Below, one piece after another: positions 1 through 6,545 of a DNA stretch of 7,804 nucleotides. The DNA comes from Verrucomicrobiales bacterium (GTDB taxonomy: Bacteria; Verrucomicrobiota; Verrucomicrobiia; Verrucomicrobiales; Akkermansiaceae), in NCBI GenBank assembly GCA_002729295.1, contig PBTU01000185.1, positions 1 through 7,804 of the forward strand, in the 5' to 3' direction. The notes under the pieces are model-generated. The model had not been told where the DNA came from, made no database searches, and was given only the letters and a program-made list of their open reading frames with translations. The position numbers and the translations under genes are program-made. Numbering within the stretch: the stretch's first letter is position 1; every line of letters starts with the position of its first letter.

Positions 1-412
1 AGCCATCCTCCACTCCGTCGACAAACTTCAGTGTCTCGATCTCACCCGCAAAGGAGAACTCGAAGCCGCCATCGCAGCAACCCAGAGCGCCCTGAAGAAA
101 ATCGACCCTCAAGTCGAAGAGCAGAAACCTGAGATCGAGAAACTCAAAAAATCACTCATTCAATCCCAGGCCGACCTCAAGGACTGCCTTCTATGGCAAA
201 TCGATCACCCCACCCCGGTCGAACTCATCATCGCCGGAAACCAACTCATCGCAGGACTGAACAATGAAGTCGTCATTCTTGAGGCCTCCTCCGGAAAGCA
301 ACTTTGGAAAACCCCCGTCAAAGGCAGGGCTTATGGCCTCACTCCATCCGAAGGACGGCTTATTGTCTCAACCGACCTTGGATACATCCACACTTTCGCC
401 GCCAAGCCGTGA
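1..412 (+). CDS. PQQ/BamB-like beta-propeller protein, C-terminal part (5' truncated)
   Basis: An open frame enters from the left edge (first full codon at base 2) and ends at TGA 410-412, giving 136 visible residues. Residues about 14-62 are rich in Glu, Lys, Gln, Leu and Ala and read as a charged helical coiled coil. Residues about 72-135 form the last beta-propeller repeats: the stretch VVILEASSGKQLWKTPV is the classic PQQ-repeat pattern (V-x-x-L-D/E-A-x-x-G-K-x-L-W), followed by GRLIVSTDLGYIHTFA as the next blade strand. Proteins of this kind (BamB-like, PQQ enzyme repeat family) are usually exported and act as protein-binding scaffolds or dehydrogenase subunits. No catalytic domain is visible in this fragment, so its activity cannot be stated. 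A coiled coil inserted between blades is unusual for BamB itself. The stop codon overlaps the GTG start of the next gene, so the two are probably co-translated. The N-terminus and any signal peptide lie outside the window. Confidence 0.8.
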   Translation, partial: AILHSVDKLQCLDLTRKGELEAAIAATQSALKKIDPQVEEQKPEIEKLKKSLIQSQADLKDCLLWQIDHPTPVELIIAGNQLIAGLNNEVVILEASSGKQLWKTPVKGRAYGLTPSEGRLIVSTDLGYIHTFAAKP

Positions 413-1458
413 AAAAACTCATCCTTTTCCTCTGCCTGATCACCCAGGCCGTTCCCTGCCAGGTCCCCGTCTTTCGCTATGCCCTCGAACGATGGGAAGC
501 TGACATCTTCCGCCTACAGCTCATCACCCGGGGAACTCCGCCAGCCGACCTCCAATCAATCCCCGAACACCTCAACCTCGAATTCGAAGCCCTCGATCTC
601 GACGCGCTCACTACTGCCGAACAACTCTCTATTGTCGGACTGGAGCGAATCACGGAATATCCCTCTTTCCTTCTCCACCCACCCGACAACTGGAAGAACC
701 CCGAGCCCATCGTTTTCCCTGGAACCAGCTCAGACCTTCGAAAGATCATCGACTCTCCCGTCCGCCAACTTATCAAAAAGGACCTCCTCAGTGGCCACTC
801 CACCGTCTGGGTTCTTGTTGAAGGCACCGATGAAGAAGCCAATGAGACGACCTACCAACAACTCCAGGAAACCCTGAAAAAAGCGCAGGAAAAAATCACC
901 ATTCCCGAAGGCGTGATCCAGGCTGACCAAGTTGGCAAAGTCGGCGCCGATGTTAGTCTTGATGACGTCCTCCGCTCGACCATTCCCCTCAAAATCTCAT
1001 TCAAAATTGAACGCGTTAAACGCTCGGACCTCGCCGAGCAACCGTTCCTCCGGATCCTCACCGCCAACCGCTCATCTCCTCCCAAGGAACCACTCGTTGT
1101 CCCCATCTTCGGGCGCGGACGCACTCCCGGCCCTCTCCTTGGTAGCACCATCACACCAGACACCATCATGAACGCTTGCGAATACCTATGCGGCGCGTGC
1201 TCCTGCCAGGTCAAGAGCGGCAATCCCGGCTATGACATCCTCTTCCTCGCCAACTGGCGTGAGAAACTCAACTCCGGCCTCGTCGTTGTCGATAAAAAGC
1301 TCCCCAACACTCTTCCTACATTAAATGATGGGAGCAATGATGAGCCAGAGAATAAAGCAGTCCTGAACTCATCTTTTGCCAAATTTACGATTATTCTGAT
1401 CATCGGTATTGGAGTCATTCTGATTATTGGGACAGTCCTCATTTTGAAGAAAAACTAA
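409..1458 (+). CDS. Exported, membrane-anchored protein with a C-x3-C-x2-C-x-C cluster; function unknown
   Basis: 349 residues. I chose GTG 409 because it overlaps the upstream TGA by four bases (GTGA) and places a signal peptide at the very N-terminus (MKKLILFLCLITQAVPC). An ATG at 304 is in frame but would add 35 unlikely residues lying over the propeller gene. After the signal comes CQVPVFRYALERW (residues 17-29), a start I associate with a Planctomycetota/Verrucomicrobiota family of unknown function; this is recollection, not a search. Further landmarks are VWVLVEG (133-139), a GRGR-x-PGPLLG segment (235-245), and a cysteine cluster C257-C261-C264-C266 followed by NPGYDILFLANW (272-283). 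Residues about 326-346 are a hydrophobic helix followed by a short KKN tail, so the bulk should lie outside the cytoplasmic membrane with the C-terminus inside. Cys17 could be a lipidation site, but the preceding AVP fits a lipobox poorly. The cysteines suggest metal or redox chemistry, without proof. It probably serves the FtsX-type permease encoded five bases downstream. Confidence 0.82.
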   Translation: MKKLILFLCLITQAVPCQVPVFRYALERWEADIFRLQLITRGTPPADLQSIPEHLNLEFEALDLDALTTAEQLSIVGLERITEYPSFLLHPPDNWKNPEPIVFPGTSSDLRKIIDSPVRQLIKKDLLSGHSTVWVLVEGTDEEANETTYQQLQETLKKAQEKITIPEGVIQADQVGKVGADVSLDDVLRSTIPLKISFKIERVKRSDLAEQPFLRILTANRSSPPKEPLVVPIFGRGRTPGPLLGSTITPDTIMNACEYLCGACSCQVKSGNPGYDILFLANWREKLNSGLVVVDKKLPNTLPTLNDGSNDEPENKAVLNSSFAKFTIILIIGIGVILIIGTVLILKKN

Positions 1459-1463
1459 ACACC

Positions 1464-2675
1464 ATGTTTATCGCGGAAATCAAACATCGGAAAATTCACT
1501 TCTTCCTTGGCGTCCTCGCCGCTGCAGCTGCTGTCACCGTCTGGCTAACCTCCTCCCACAGCCTCGCCGAATTCGATAGCAATACCGAATCCCAACTCGT
1601 CGAACTGGAAGAGAAAACAAATACCGAACTAAAAAAACTCGAAGATGACATTCGCAAAACGATGAAAGGCCTCGGCTTCAACGTCTTCCTCTTTCCCAAA
1701 GGTGAAGAACTCTGGCAAATCAAAGAACGCGGATACTCGGAACAAACGATGTCCCAAGACTCGGTTCACAAACTTGCCGAGAGCAAGATCGTCACCGTCA
1801 ACCACCTCCTGCCTCAACTCTCCCGCCGCATTCAATGGAAGGAACAAAACCGCTCCATTCTCCTCGTCGGAGTGGAGGGACAAGTCCCCATCTCGCACCG
1901 GAGCAAAAAGAAGCCCATCATGGATCCCCTTGCTCCCGGCTCGATCAATCTCGGACACGATCTCCACCAATCACTCGGCCTCAAAAAAGGAGACACCGTC
2001 ACGCTCAACGGAAAAGATTACCTCGTCGCCCAAACCCACACGCCACGGAACTTTATCGACGACGGATCCGCCTGGATTCACCTCGATGAGGCCCAGGAAA
2101 TCTTCGACCAAAAAAATCAAATCAACGCCATCCTGGCCCTCGGATGCAACTGCGCCAGCATCGACCGCCTTGGCGAAATTCGCAGTGAGATCTCAGCCAT
2201 CCTCCCCGACGTCCAAATCATCGAACTCGGCTCCTCAGCGATGGTCCGCGCCGAAGCCCGAAACAAAGCCGGTGACCGCGCCCGTGATTCGAAACAAGCC
2301 ATTCTCGATAACCGCAAAGCCACGCGCTCCGAACGCGCCCGCTTCACTTCAATCATCACTCCCCTGATCGCCGGAGGAACTTTCTTCGCCCTTCTCTACC
2401 TCGCCTTCTCCAATGTCCGCGAACGATTGCCCGAAATCGGAACTCTCAGAGCAATCGGTGTCAGCCATTTCAAAATAGGTGCTCTCCTCCTCGGCCGCGC
2501 GGCCCTCCTCGGCCTCATCGGAACATTCCTCGCCTTCATCATTTCAATCGTGTCCTCCTTCACCTTTCCTCCTATCACCTGGATCCTCACTCCCCTGGCC
2601 AGCGCCGCCTCAGCCTGGCTCCCCACCATCTACGCCCTCACCAAAGATCCAGTCACTATTCTGCGGCACGATTAG
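1464..2675 (+). CDS. FtsX/MacB-type ABC transporter permease
   Basis: 403 residues with the four-helix layout of the FtsX/MacB/LolCE superfamily: TM1 at about 11-30, a large periplasmic domain (about 31-295), then TM2 (about 296-318), TM3 (about 338-363) and TM4 (about 371-391). The cytoplasmic loop after TM2 reads RERLPEIGTLRAIGVS (319-334), the family's coupling-loop signature, and the C-terminus DPVTILRHD matches the usual DP-x-x-x-LR ending. The periplasmic part begins with a Glu/Lys-rich coiled-coil segment (about 40-67) and contains a MacB-like strand region (LGLKKGDTVTLNGKDYLV, 171-188) and a CNC motif at 228-230. Such permeases do not usually pump small molecules across the membrane: they transmit ATP-driven motion to periplasmic partners or extract lipoproteins or peptides. 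Only five bases separate it from the upstream gene, whose GAAGA at 1446-1450 is a weak ribosome site. No ATPase lies next to it; the LolD-type ATPase at 6542-7207 is the best candidate partner. Confidence 0.9.
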   Translation: MFIAEIKHRKIHFFLGVLAAAAAVTVWLTSSHSLAEFDSNTESQLVELEEKTNTELKKLEDDIRKTMKGLGFNVFLFPKGEELWQIKERGYSEQTMSQDSVHKLAESKIVTVNHLLPQLSRRIQWKEQNRSILLVGVEGQVPISHRSKKKPIMDPLAPGSINLGHDLHQSLGLKKGDTVTLNGKDYLVAQTHTPRNFIDDGSAWIHLDEAQEIFDQKNQINAILALGCNCASIDRLGEIRSEISAILPDVQIIELGSSAMVRAEARNKAGDRARDSKQAILDNRKATRSERARFTSIITPLIAGGTFFALLYLAFSNVRERLPEIGTLRAIGVSHFKIGALLLGRAALLGLIGTFLAFIISIVSSFTFPPITWILTPLASAASAWLPTIYALTKDPVTILRHD

Positions 2676-2683
2676 AGAATCAC

Positions 2684-2695
2684 TCGCCATGGCGA
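2684..2695. repeat. Perfect 12-base palindrome at the convergent gene junction
   Basis: TCGCCATGGCGA is identical on both strands and sits in the 33 bases between the two converging stop codons (2675 and 2709). An overlapping alternative hairpin uses GCCAT (2686-2690) and ATGGC (2695-2699) around a GGCG loop. Neither is followed by a T-run on either strand, so this is not a classical intrinsic terminator. It might slow polymerase or bind a protein, or be chance. Confidence 0.4.
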
Positions 2696-2708
2696 TGGCA
2701 ACAGGCGA

Positions 2709-3335
2709 TCAACTCATCTCGACAATCCGATCCGAAATGGCTTCCGCTTCTTTTCTTGAGTGGGTCACGTGCAAGGCCGTCACCTTTTCCCGCTCGATCA
2801 TTTCGCGAATAAGCTGGAGCACCTCATCGTGCCGGGCTTCATCCAACCCGGTCAGGGCTTCATCCAGACAAAGCAAACGCGGCCTCAAGGACAGAGCCCG
2901 CCCCAAGGCCACCCTTCGAGCCTCGCCCCCGGAAAGCCCTTTCGGCAATCTCTCCATCAGATCGGATAGACCAAGGTCCGAAGCAAGTCCTTCCACCCGA
3001 CTCTTCATTTCATCTCGATCCCAGCGATGAAGCTTCGGACCAAATTCCAATTGCTCTCTCACCGTCAGCGTCGGAAAGAGCGCCACATCCTGTGGCACCA
3101 GACCAATCCTCCGCGCTCCCGGTGGCAGGCGAGTAATCTCTTCCCCACCGAGCGAAATCCGCCCACTCAACACGCCCTCAGATCGCAAGCCACAAACCGC
3201 CTCCATCACGGTCGTCTTGCCACAGCCACTTGGCCCCATTAGCGCGACACATTCCCCCTCTTCAATCGACAAGGAAAACCCCCTCAACAGAAATTCCCCA
3301 GCCTTCAGCGTAAGACGATCAATCTCCAGCATCAT
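2709..3335 (-). CDS. modC: ModC-like molybdate/oxyanion ABC importer ATPase, short form
   Basis: 208 residues. All ATP-binding cassette motifs are present: Walker A GPSGCGKTT (34-42), Q-loop PQD (Gln82), signature LSGGE (134-138), Walker B RLLCLDEA (153-160) with D-loop LTGLD (161-165), and the switch histidine in VTHS (His192). It should energise uptake through the permease encoded just upstream. Enterobacterial ModC is about 350 residues because of a C-terminal MOP/TOBE domain that binds molybdate; that domain is absent, so this copy cannot sense substrate in the same way. In Walker B the usual proline after DE is alanine. The start ATG (3335-3333) overlaps the permease stop as ATGA and has AGGAGG six bases upstream. 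A second ATG directly follows (3332-3330) with nine-base spacing and could be used instead. An in-frame extension up to 3620 is open but lies over the permease gene and lacks any domain, so I rejected it. The gene ends 33 bases from the converging permease gene. Confidence 0.9.
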   Translation of the reverse strand: MMLEIDRLTLKAGEFLLRGFSLSIEEGECVALMGPSGCGKTTVMEAVCGLRSEGVLSGRISLGGEEITRLPPGARRIGLVPQDVALFPTLTVREQLEFGPKLHRWDRDEMKSRVEGLASDLGLSDLMERLPKGLSGGEARRVALGRALSLRPRLLCLDEALTGLDEARHDEVLQLIREMIEREKVTALHVTHSRKEAEAISDRIVEMS

Positions 3336-4333
3336 ATCGCCCCTCCTCTCCCAACAAAGAATCGCACCAACAATAAGGTTACCACAGCGAGTACGATCAT
3401 GAGCAATGAAATCGCAGCCGCGCCGGGAAGATTCCCGATGTTGATTTCCAAGAAGACAGACGTCGCCAGAACCTCGGTTCTCCCCTTGGTCGCTCCAGCA
3501 AAAATTAAGACCGGCCCAAACTCTCCGAGCGCCCTCGCCCAAGCCATCGTGCCTGCGGCTACCATTCCTTTCCCAGCCAAAGGCAAAACCACACGAGAAA
3601 ATGCCTGCCCGCGATGACATCCCAAGGTCATCGCCACCTCTTCGTATCTCGGACTGATTTGATCAAAGGTCGTTCGCATCGTCCGCACTGCAAATGCTGC
3701 CGCGACTGGAAACTGCGCCAGGACAATTCCGAGTGGGTGAAAGGTCATCGGAAAACCCATCCCGCTGCTCACCTCTTCCAGAGATCCCGATCCCTTCATC
3801 ATCACGGCTCCGATTCCAAACATCCCGGCAAAAACAATCAACGCCCCGGGCACGATCGCTCGCCCGCCTCCCTTCCCCCGCAATACAAATCCAACTAAAG
3901 CTGCCAACAAGAGACCTCCGGCCATCATCCAGCAACAGGTCGCGGGAGACATCCGGTTAAAAAGAATCAGCAAACTTAACCCCACAATCAAAGGCGGCAG
4001 CAGAATGGGAATATCAAGGAGCGTATCAATAAATGCCCGCCCCCGAAATTGGTAACGCGACAAGAGATAGGCCAGCGGTACGGCAACCAAGACCGAGAGA
4101 ATCGCAGTCGCAGTGCAGGTGACGACCGTAAGCTTAATCGATCGCAAAATATCGTCATCTTTGAGAATCTTCCCCAGATCCCCCCAAGTCACCGTCAGAA
4201 CATTCGCTCCAACCATCAGTAACAACATCCCAACATAGGCAACGAGAACGACGGTCAAGAAGAGCACGAAAGGCAGCTCCGGTTTCACCCGCCAAGGCCG
4301 TGGGATTGTTCCTGCTTCCTTCACGAGCCTCAC
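3332..4333 (-). CDS. modB: ModB-like molybdate/oxyanion ABC permease with an inserted membrane hairpin
   Basis: 333 residues from GTG 4333. That start overlaps the binding-protein stop as GTGA and has GGAGAG six bases upstream; a TTG at 4354 is open but less well placed. The protein carries the importer EAA loop EEVAMTLGCHRGQAFSRVVLP (231-251) and the ARALGEFGP motif (267-274 region) typical of the ModB/WtpB/CysT class, so a molybdate, tungstate or sulfate-like oxyanion is the likely cargo. Hydrophobic segments lie at about 21-42, 66-90, 106-125, 132-152, 160-178, 199-217, 253-280 and 305-327. Typical ModB is about 225-230 residues with five or six helices. The extra length is mainly residues about 130-190, between LLILFNR and the GIVLAQFPVAAAF helix, and it adds two helices joined by a basic RGKGGGR loop. 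It forms a complete importer with its two operon neighbours. Substrate choice between molybdate and tungstate cannot be read from the sequence. Confidence 0.9.
   Translation of the reverse strand: MRLVKEAGTIPRPWRVKPELPFVLFLTVVLVAYVGMLLLMVGANVLTVTWGDLGKILKDDDILRSIKLTVVTCTATAILSVLVAVPLAYLLSRYQFRGRAFIDTLLDIPILLPPLIVGLSLLILFNRMSPATCCWMMAGGLLLAALVGFVLRGKGGGRAIVPGALIVFAGMFGIGAVMMKGSGSLEEVSSGMGFPMTFHPLGIVLAQFPVAAAFAVRTMRTTFDQISPRYEEVAMTLGCHRGQAFSRVVLPLAGKGMVAAGTMAWARALGEFGPVLIFAGATKGRTEVLATSVFLEINIGNLPGAAAISLLMIVLAVVTLLLVRFFVGRGGAI
3342..3347 (-). promoter_or_regulatory. Strong ribosome-binding site AGGAGG for the ModC-like gene
   Basis: AGGAGG on the minus strand lies six bases before ATG 3335 and nine before the following ATG 3332, inside the last codons of the permease gene. 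It is the clearest ribosome site in the operon and fixes the start of the ATPase near 3335. It suggests that the ATPase can be initiated independently as well as by coupling. Confidence 0.7.
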
Positions 4334-5814
4334 TTTGTGCTCTCCAGCTTCCAAGTAAAGCCCAGCCTCTCGAAGTCTTTTTTAGATTCCCCGCTACTGA
4401 GTAATTCGCCCAAACGCTTCATCAATTCCGCATGCCCGGTCTCACGCGCCACCGCATAAGGCTGCTCCGCAAAAGCCAACTCGTCGTTGAGTTCGACAAT
4501 TTCGCACTCTTCCAAAGTCACCGGACTCGCCAAAGCATTACTGCGATAAATCAAAGCCGCATCCAAGGAACGCGCCTGCATCGCGGACACCAAATCATCT
4601 CCTTTCGCCACCTTCACCGTGACATTCTCAAAACTGACCTTCCTTCTCGTGAGCAATTGGTGAGTCAGCTGCCCCAAAGCGCTCTTAGTCTCATCGCACA
4701 CGCCCAACTTCACGCCCTCTTTCGAAAGGTCGTCAAGCGACGACAAGCTCTTGGGGTTCCCCTTCCTTACCAAAAGCACAATCTCATTCCCCGTCATCAC
4801 CGTGCCGGGAAAGAATCGCTCAGCGACCATTTCCAAAAACTTCACATCACAGGAGAAATATCCCGCAGGCTTACTTCCCGCTTTCATCATACCCACCAGT
4901 GTTCCGCATCCCTCGAAGATGGTATTAATCCGGCAACCTTCCCGCTTTTCAAACTCGCGAACCTTTTCCTGAATGGCAGGCCGGAGCATCGAACCGGAAA
5001 ACAAAGTCACCTTCGGAATATCAGCCCAGACATCACCCTCATCAGGAATCTCAAAGCCCATCTCAACGAACACTTTCCGCCCCCGATCACGTGAAGTGAC
5101 ATAACGCGCGAAGTGAAGCGCCCGGGTGACATTCTTGCTAGCCGTCAACACCCCGATCCCGGCCAACTTCGATCGCTTGGTAAACTCGGGCACCGGAATC
5201 CATTCCACTTCCGGGAAACTCCCAGCCACCGCATCCCAAGCGATCGATGCATCCACCGCACCCATCGCAACATCTTCCACGAGCATATTCACGGTGGGCT
5301 TCGTCACGATAACATTCGGCTCGATGACTCCTAGCAGGTTCTCCTGCTCCAGCACCTTCCACGTGTATTTCCCAACCGAGGCCGACTTCTCACCGAGAGA
5401 AACCTTCATCGCCTCACGCCCGAGATCTTGTAAGCCGGCAATCCTTTTCGGGTTTCCCTTAGGCACAACAATCCCTGCCGAGAGCCTCGTCACTGGCAGC
5501 GATTCCCGCAGAAGTCCCTTACTCCGAATCGATTCCAAATAACTTTGATCCGCCGGAAGATAAAGATCTCCTCCGGCCACTTCCAATTGACTCTCCAGCG
5601 CTCCGGAACCACCAAATTGCAAAATGATCTTTACCCCAAACTCCTCTTCGTACTGACGTGCGATTTCATTCATCGGCTTGCGCATTCCAGCGCCACAGTG
5701 AACGAGCAAACTTCCTTTGCCCGGCATGATCTCGTTTTGATCACTCACCAGCCACCACAAGGCCCCGCCTAGCAAGAAGAGTAGAAATACCAGAACAAGA
5801 ATCGGACGTTTCAT
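4330..5814 (-). CDS. modA: Tandem double-domain ModA-type oxyanion-binding protein, membrane-anchored
   Basis: 494 residues, about twice the size of an ordinary ModA. Residues 1-24 (MKRPILVLVFLLFLLGGALWW) form an N-terminal signal anchor without an obvious cleavage site or lipobox Cys. Domain 1 spans about 35-255 and domain 2 about 267-490, and they are recognisable copies of each other. FGGSG (67-71) matches FEGCG (300-304). IVVPKGNPKRIAGLQDL (115-131) matches VLLVRKGNPKSLSSLDDL (346-363). DVAMGAVDASIAWDA (181-195) matches LVSAMQARSLDAALIYRSNA (408-427). The ends RGRKVFVEMGFE (244-255) and ESKKDFERLGFTWK (476-489) also match. These are type II periplasmic-binding-protein features of the ModA/WtpA class, which captures molybdate or tungstate and delivers it to ModB. 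The oxyanion-contact loops differ between the halves (CGAGMRKP versus FSGSMLRP; GSG versus GCG), so the two may differ in specificity. The start overlaps the E1-like stop as ATGA with no good ribosome site, implying translational coupling. Confidence 0.88.
   Translation of the reverse strand: MKRPILVLVFLLFLLGGALWWLVSDQNEIMPGKGSLLVHCGAGMRKPMNEIARQYEEEFGVKIILQFGGSGALESQLEVAGGDLYLPADQSYLESIRSKGLLRESLPVTRLSAGIVVPKGNPKRIAGLQDLGREAMKVSLGEKSASVGKYTWKVLEQENLLGVIEPNVIVTKPTVNMLVEDVAMGAVDASIAWDAVAGSFPEVEWIPVPEFTKRSKLAGIGVLTASKNVTRALHFARYVTSRDRGRKVFVEMGFEIPDEGDVWADIPKVTLFSGSMLRPAIQEKVREFEKREGCRINTIFEGCGTLVGMMKAGSKPAGYFSCDVKFLEMVAERFFPGTVMTGNEIVLLVRKGNPKSLSSLDDLSKEGVKLGVCDETKSALGQLTHQLLTRRKVSFENVTVKVAKGDDLVSAMQARSLDAALIYRSNALASPVTLEECEIVELNDELAFAEQPYAVARETGHAELMKRLGELLSSGESKKDFERLGFTWKLESTK
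4340..4345 (-). promoter_or_regulatory. Ribosome-binding site GGAGAG that decides the permease start
   Basis: GGAGAG on the minus strand stands six bases before GTG 4333, within the last codons of the binding-protein gene. Together with the GTGA overlap it favours GTG 4333 over the in-frame TTG at 4354, for which this site would lie downstream. Confidence 0.55.
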
Positions 5815-6545
5815 GAAGCAAAATTACTACAATACGGACAATCAGGATCACGCAAGAGCTTCACCTTCTTCATCCGCATCGCGACCGTATCAACATGAAT
5901 CAAATGATCCAGCGCAGGTTCCGCAAACCCGGTCACCAATTTGATTCCCTCCAGCGCTGCAATCTGAGCCACCATTGCCGAAACCGCACCGATCACCGGA
6001 AACCGGCGGTTCCAGTAGGCTGGCGGTTCCTTGACGAGACATGACAGACAGGTGGATTCCCCGGGTCGTACCGCCAGGACATGCCCTTCCATGGAACACA
6101 TCGCTCCATCAACGAAGAACTTGCCCTGCCGCATCGCCTCGCGATTCATCAAAAGCCGCTCTTCAAACAATGGAGCACAGGAGAACACCAAATCAGCTTT
6201 CCCAACCAGATCCGCGGCATTATCCTCCGAAACATTCTCACCCACCGACTCAACCTCGATATCAGGATTAAAGCGACGTAAAGTCTCCGTCGCCTGCTCA
6301 TGGCGCAATTTTCCAAGCCCATCGTGAGTCATCAAGATTTGCCGATTCAAATCATCGGGGCGCAATTCACCGCCGTGCGCCAAAATAATCCGCCCCACTC
6401 CCGCTGCAGCTAGGGAGAATGCCAAGGGCCCGCCAAGACCACCAACCCGCGACACCAAAGCGGTGCAATTCTTCAGCTTTTCCTGGGCCGCCTTTCCAAA
6501 TCCTGGCACATCCTCCTGCCAGGTATAGTATTCCTCGTAACTCAT
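5811..6545 (-). CDS. MoeB/ThiF/HesA-family E1-like protein with altered nucleotide site
   Basis: 244 residues, close to the usual MoeB length of about 250. Family members use ATP to adenylate the C-terminus of a ubiquitin-like sulfur carrier such as MoaD or ThiS. Present are the Rossmann loop VGGLGGP (34-40), the arginine motif DDLNRQ (64-69), and two CxxC pairs, CLSC (166-169) and CPYC (236-239), that form the family's structural zinc site. By-eye alignment with E. coli MoeB shows losses. The LDFD Asp pair that holds ATP is AHGG here (56-59). The CTDN segment with the essential Mg-binding Asp is CAPL (123-126). The Lys of the GxxK motif is Arg81. The Cys in the loop after the first CxxC is also missing (PAYWNRRFP). 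It may be a non-catalytic binder, for example of a carrier protein, or a divergent enzyme. Its place between an ABC ATPase and a molybdate-type importer suggests molybdenum or tungsten cofactor work. ATGA overlaps exist at both ends. Confidence 0.88.
   Translation of the reverse strand: MSYEEYYTWQEDVPGFGKAAQEKLKNCTALVSRVGGLGGPLAFSLAAAGVGRIILAHGGELRPDDLNRQILMTHDGLGKLRHEQATETLRRFNPDIEVESVGENVSEDNAADLVGKADLVFSCAPLFEERLLMNREAMRQGKFFVDGAMCSMEGHVLAVRPGESTCLSCLVKEPPAYWNRRFPVIGAVSAMVAQIAALEGIKLVTGFAEPALDHLIHVDTVAMRMKKVKLLRDPDCPYCSNFAS

Noticed and set aside
304..408. ATG 304 as the start of the cysteine-cluster protein
   Set aside because: It would overlap the propeller gene by over 100 bases and bury the signal peptide 35 residues inside. 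GTG 409 gives a clean signal peptide and a 4-base overlap.
477..1442. Long open frames on the minus strand opposite the + strand genes
   Set aside because: They lie antisense to well-supported genes, show low-complexity Ser/Arg-rich translations with no domains, and arise from the C-rich codon use.
2684..2700. Intrinsic bidirectional terminator at the convergent junction
   Set aside because: The stems are short (4-5 pairs) and no T-run follows on either strand.
3336..3620. N-terminal extension of the ModC-like ATPase up to 3620
   Set aside because: The extension lies over the permease gene, has no domain character, and a strong AGGAGG marks the start at 3335.
4334..4354. TTG 4354 as the permease start
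   Set aside because: The GGAGAG ribosome site lies downstream of it, and GTG 4333 shows the same 4-base overlap as the other operon junctions.
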